A stretch of 64,000 bases of DNA from Anaerolineae bacterium (GTDB lineage Bacteria; Chloroflexota; Anaerolineae; Promineifilales; Promineifilaceae), in contig JADLAX010000051.1 of NCBI GenBank assembly GCA_020848035.1, forward strand, positions 1 through 64,000, given 5' to 3'. Numbering within the stretch: position 1 is the first letter of the stretch; each line of letters begins with the position of its first letter. A program made the position numbers and the translations under genes. Positions 62,416-64,000 of this stretch are shown here, in pieces. Under the pieces are notes generated by a model. That model was not told where the DNA came from, searched no databases, and worked only from the letters and a program-made list of their open reading frames with translations.

Positions 62416-63135
62416 ATGACAACTCGCTATAAAGCCATATTTTTTGATCTGGATGGCACCTTACGCCTGCCTATGCCCTCACCAACCGATGCGTTCATCC
62501 AGTTTGCCCGCTCCCACCACATTCAGATTGATGAGATTGCCAGCCGAAGCGTGAAAATTTGGGCGCATGAATACTGGAGCCAGGATGCGCTGCTGAGTGC
62601 CGAAATGGCCCGCCTCGGTGAAGATGCCTTCTGGATCAACTACTCGCGCCAGCTGCTAGAAAGGGTCCATGCTACGGATGATCTCGAACTGCGGGCACGC
62701 CTGGTTCGGGAATATTTTGGGTCTGACTATGCGCCTGAGGTGCAGCTGGCCCCTGGTGCCGTAGAGCTTTTGGCCGAGCTGAAAGCGGCGGGCTACATTT
62801 TGGGCGTCATCTCCAACCGGACGCAGCCCTTCAACAACGTGCTGACGGATCTGGGCATTGCCGACTGGTTCGACCTGACGCTGGCGGCGGGGGAAATTGG
62901 CTGCTGGAAGCCCAATCCCGCCATTTTTGATCATGCACGCGGCCGTTTTGCCAGGCTGGCGGCAGCGGAATGCATCTACGTAGGCGACAACTACTTTGCC
63001 GACGGCATTGGGGCGCAAAATGCGGGCATGACGCCAATTATTTTTGATCCGGATGCGTTGTATGGGGAGGAGGCGTTTGCCTGCGTCACCGAAATGAGCG
63101 AATTAAGGGCGTTTTTAGCCCTTCATCACACCTGA
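62416..63135 (+). CDS. HAD-superfamily hydrolase
   Basis: The 239-residue protein has the HAD motifs: FFDLDGTLRLP (nucleophile Asp and acid Asp), VISNRTQPF with the motif II Ser, the motif III Lys in GCWKPNPAIF, and YVGDNYFADGIGAQNAG with the acidic metal site. The helical cap after motif I marks subfamily I, phosphoglycolate-phosphatase-like. The substrate cannot be told from sequence. GGAG stands before the ATG. Confidence 0.92.
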   Translation: MTTRYKAIFFDLDGTLRLPMPSPTDAFIQFARSHHIQIDEIASRSVKIWAHEYWSQDALLSAEMARLGEDAFWINYSRQLLERVHATDDLELRARLVREYFGSDYAPEVQLAPGAVELLAELKAAGYILGVISNRTQPFNNVLTDLGIADWFDLTLAAGEIGCWKPNPAIFDHARGRFARLAAAECIYVGDNYFADGIGAQNAGMTPIIFDPDALYGEEAFACVTEMSELRAFLALHHT

Positions 63136-63143
63136 ACGGGCGC

Positions 63144-64000
63144 TCACGCTTTTGGCTCGTCATCCTGGTTAAAATCAATCAGACCACGCTGGAGTGCTTC
63201 TGCCAAAGAAATGCCGCGGCTGTTTTCTGCCTCGTCGTCGGTTAAGGGGGCATTCCAGAAAGCATCGAGATCGGCCGTTTCATCCATTGGCCCTTCGCCA
63301 CCCAGGAGCAAGCTCAACAGGTCGTTGGTTTCCATATCCAAAGGCTCGTTAACCGGAGCAGATTTTTCGGCGGCTGGCGGTGTGGATGCTGGCGGGAGGG
63401 ATGGGGTTACGGCCGTTCCCGGCACCGTATCTTCTTCCACAACAGGCGCTGCCTTTTGGGCCGTCGGAGCAGCGGCAGGCGCTGGTGGCACGGTGGGCAG
63501 CATCGCCACCAAATCTTTGATGGCCCGCTGGGTGAATACCCAAATGGTGCCAATCCGGCCCCGCCGCGCCGCCATGTCAAAAAAGAGCGAAAGAAAGTGC
63601 CTGCGCCCAACGTTAGCGCAGTAAAACTCAAAATTATCCCCGACGTGGTATTGCAAGGTAAACGGTTCGGTAGCGCCCATCTCGTCGGCCAACAAAAAGC
63701 TGGTGCTGAGGTTGTCGGCGACAATACCCAGCAGCTTGGGCAGGTTAAACTGACGGCCGTCTCCCGCCGAAAACAAAATATCCCCGCTTGTGGATGAAAG
63801 CGTGAGGTGCATGGCCCCGGTATCAACCCGGAGCGAATCGAGGCGGCGCTGGAGATCATCGGAAACGGCCGTTTTGGACTCAGCCGCCGCCAGGGGAGTT
63901 GGTGGGAGGGTGACAGATTCACCATGAAGGGCGGTGTGAACGGCCGTTAACACGCTGTCCGTATCCAAAGGCTTTTGAAAATAGCGGTAAACCCCCAGAT
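63144..64000 (-). CDS. receiver-domain/Roadblock-like protein, 5' end outside window
   Basis: The frame is open to the right edge. Codons upstream of 63968 encode GVYRYFQKPLDTDSVL, the beta5-Lys-Pro-alpha5 end of a response-regulator receiver domain, so the gene continues past the window. Then follows a Roadblock/LC7-like domain (LQRRLDSLRVDTGAMHLTLSS, ILFSAGDG, LLGIVADNLSTSF and the MAARRGRIGTIWVF end), related to MglB-type regulators of small GTPases. A Pro/Ala/Thr-rich linker leads to an acidic C-terminal tail with NPL-like DFNQDDEPKA. Such fusions regulate motility or polarity in some bacteria. No MglA GTPase is seen in the window. Confidence 0.8.
   Translation of the reverse strand, partial: LGVYRYFQKPLDTDSVLTAVHTALHGESVTLPPTPLAAAESKTAVSDDLQRRLDSLRVDTGAMHLTLSSTSGDILFSAGDGRQFNLPKLLGIVADNLSTSFLLADEMGATEPFTLQYHVGDNFEFYCANVGRRHFLSLFFDMAARRGRIGTIWVFTQRAIKDLVAMLPTVPPAPAAAPTAQKAAPVVEEDTVPGTAVTPSLPPASTPPAAEKSAPVNEPLDMETNDLLSLLLGGEGPMDETADLDAFWNAPLTDDEAENSRGISLAEALQRGLIDFNQDDEPKA

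Overview
The window reads as a chromosomal segment of a free-living bacterium, most likely a Chloroflexota member of the Anaerolineae/Ardenticatenia type. I infer this from several things: the moderately high G+C; a Tad pilus locus whose CpaE/TadZ carries a receiver domain; many large GT-C (family 39-like) membrane glycosyltransferases; GAF-rich sensor kinases; long Thr/Pro 'stalk' proteins; and abundant short dispersed repeats between genes. No sequence search was possible, so the phylum is an inference. There is no rRNA, tRNA, CRISPR array, prophage or transposase in view.

Layout. 0-9.5 kb: a hypothetical protein, a lone HigA-like antitoxin, a fatty acid desaturase, a secreted beta-helix protein, a family 9 glycosyltransferase with a ComEA-like protein, a DUF3467 protein, a TrmA/RumA-like methyltransferase, a CPBP membrane protein and a SWIM zinc-finger protein. 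9.7-25.9 kb: a very large PDZ-like/7TM/4xGAF histidine kinase, then four GT-C glycosyltransferases sharing a C-terminal beta-rich module. These are interrupted by the infC-rpmI-rplT operon and a sortase. 26-33.4 kb: cell-surface functions (LCP-family ligase, PPC-repeat lipoprotein, stalk protein, parvulin-type lipoprotein), then a single CBM48 domain and a ParB-like protein. 33.6-46.7 kb: housekeeping and metabolic genes (psuG, a NarL-type sensor kinase, a GT87/MptB-like enzyme, recJ, an epimerase, rnd, a beta-CASP nuclease, kbl, a Nif3-like protein, a low-molecular-weight phosphatase). 46.7-55.5 kb: hpf, comF and the Tad core (tadC, tadB, cpaF, cpaE and a 50-residue Flp pilin), followed by a soluble kinase/response-regulator pair. 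55.7-62.3 kb: three more GT-C enzymes, a methyltransferase and a polyprenyl-phosphate mannose synthase that could supply their lipid-linked donor. 62.4-64 kb: a HAD phosphatase and the 3' part of a receiver-Roadblock protein that runs off the window.

The most striking signal is not a gene. The octamer palindrome ACGGCCGT, often extended to AACGGCCGTT, occurs about 120 times by my hand count. That is roughly one copy per 530 bases, where base composition predicts only one or two in the whole window. It lies mostly inside genes, on both strands and in all reading frames, leaving recurrent peptides such as TAV, NGR and RPL/RPF. It resembles the cyanobacterial HIP1 situation in form but with a different sequence. 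It is absent from the ribosomal-protein operon and from about 3.7 kb of the Tad core.

Other notable points: intergenic-type repeats carried in frame inside several GT-C genes; an infC gene whose only plausible start is a non-canonical ATA or ATT codon; a RumA-like enzyme lacking its nucleophilic cysteine; and a shared C-terminal module in four GT-C paralogues.
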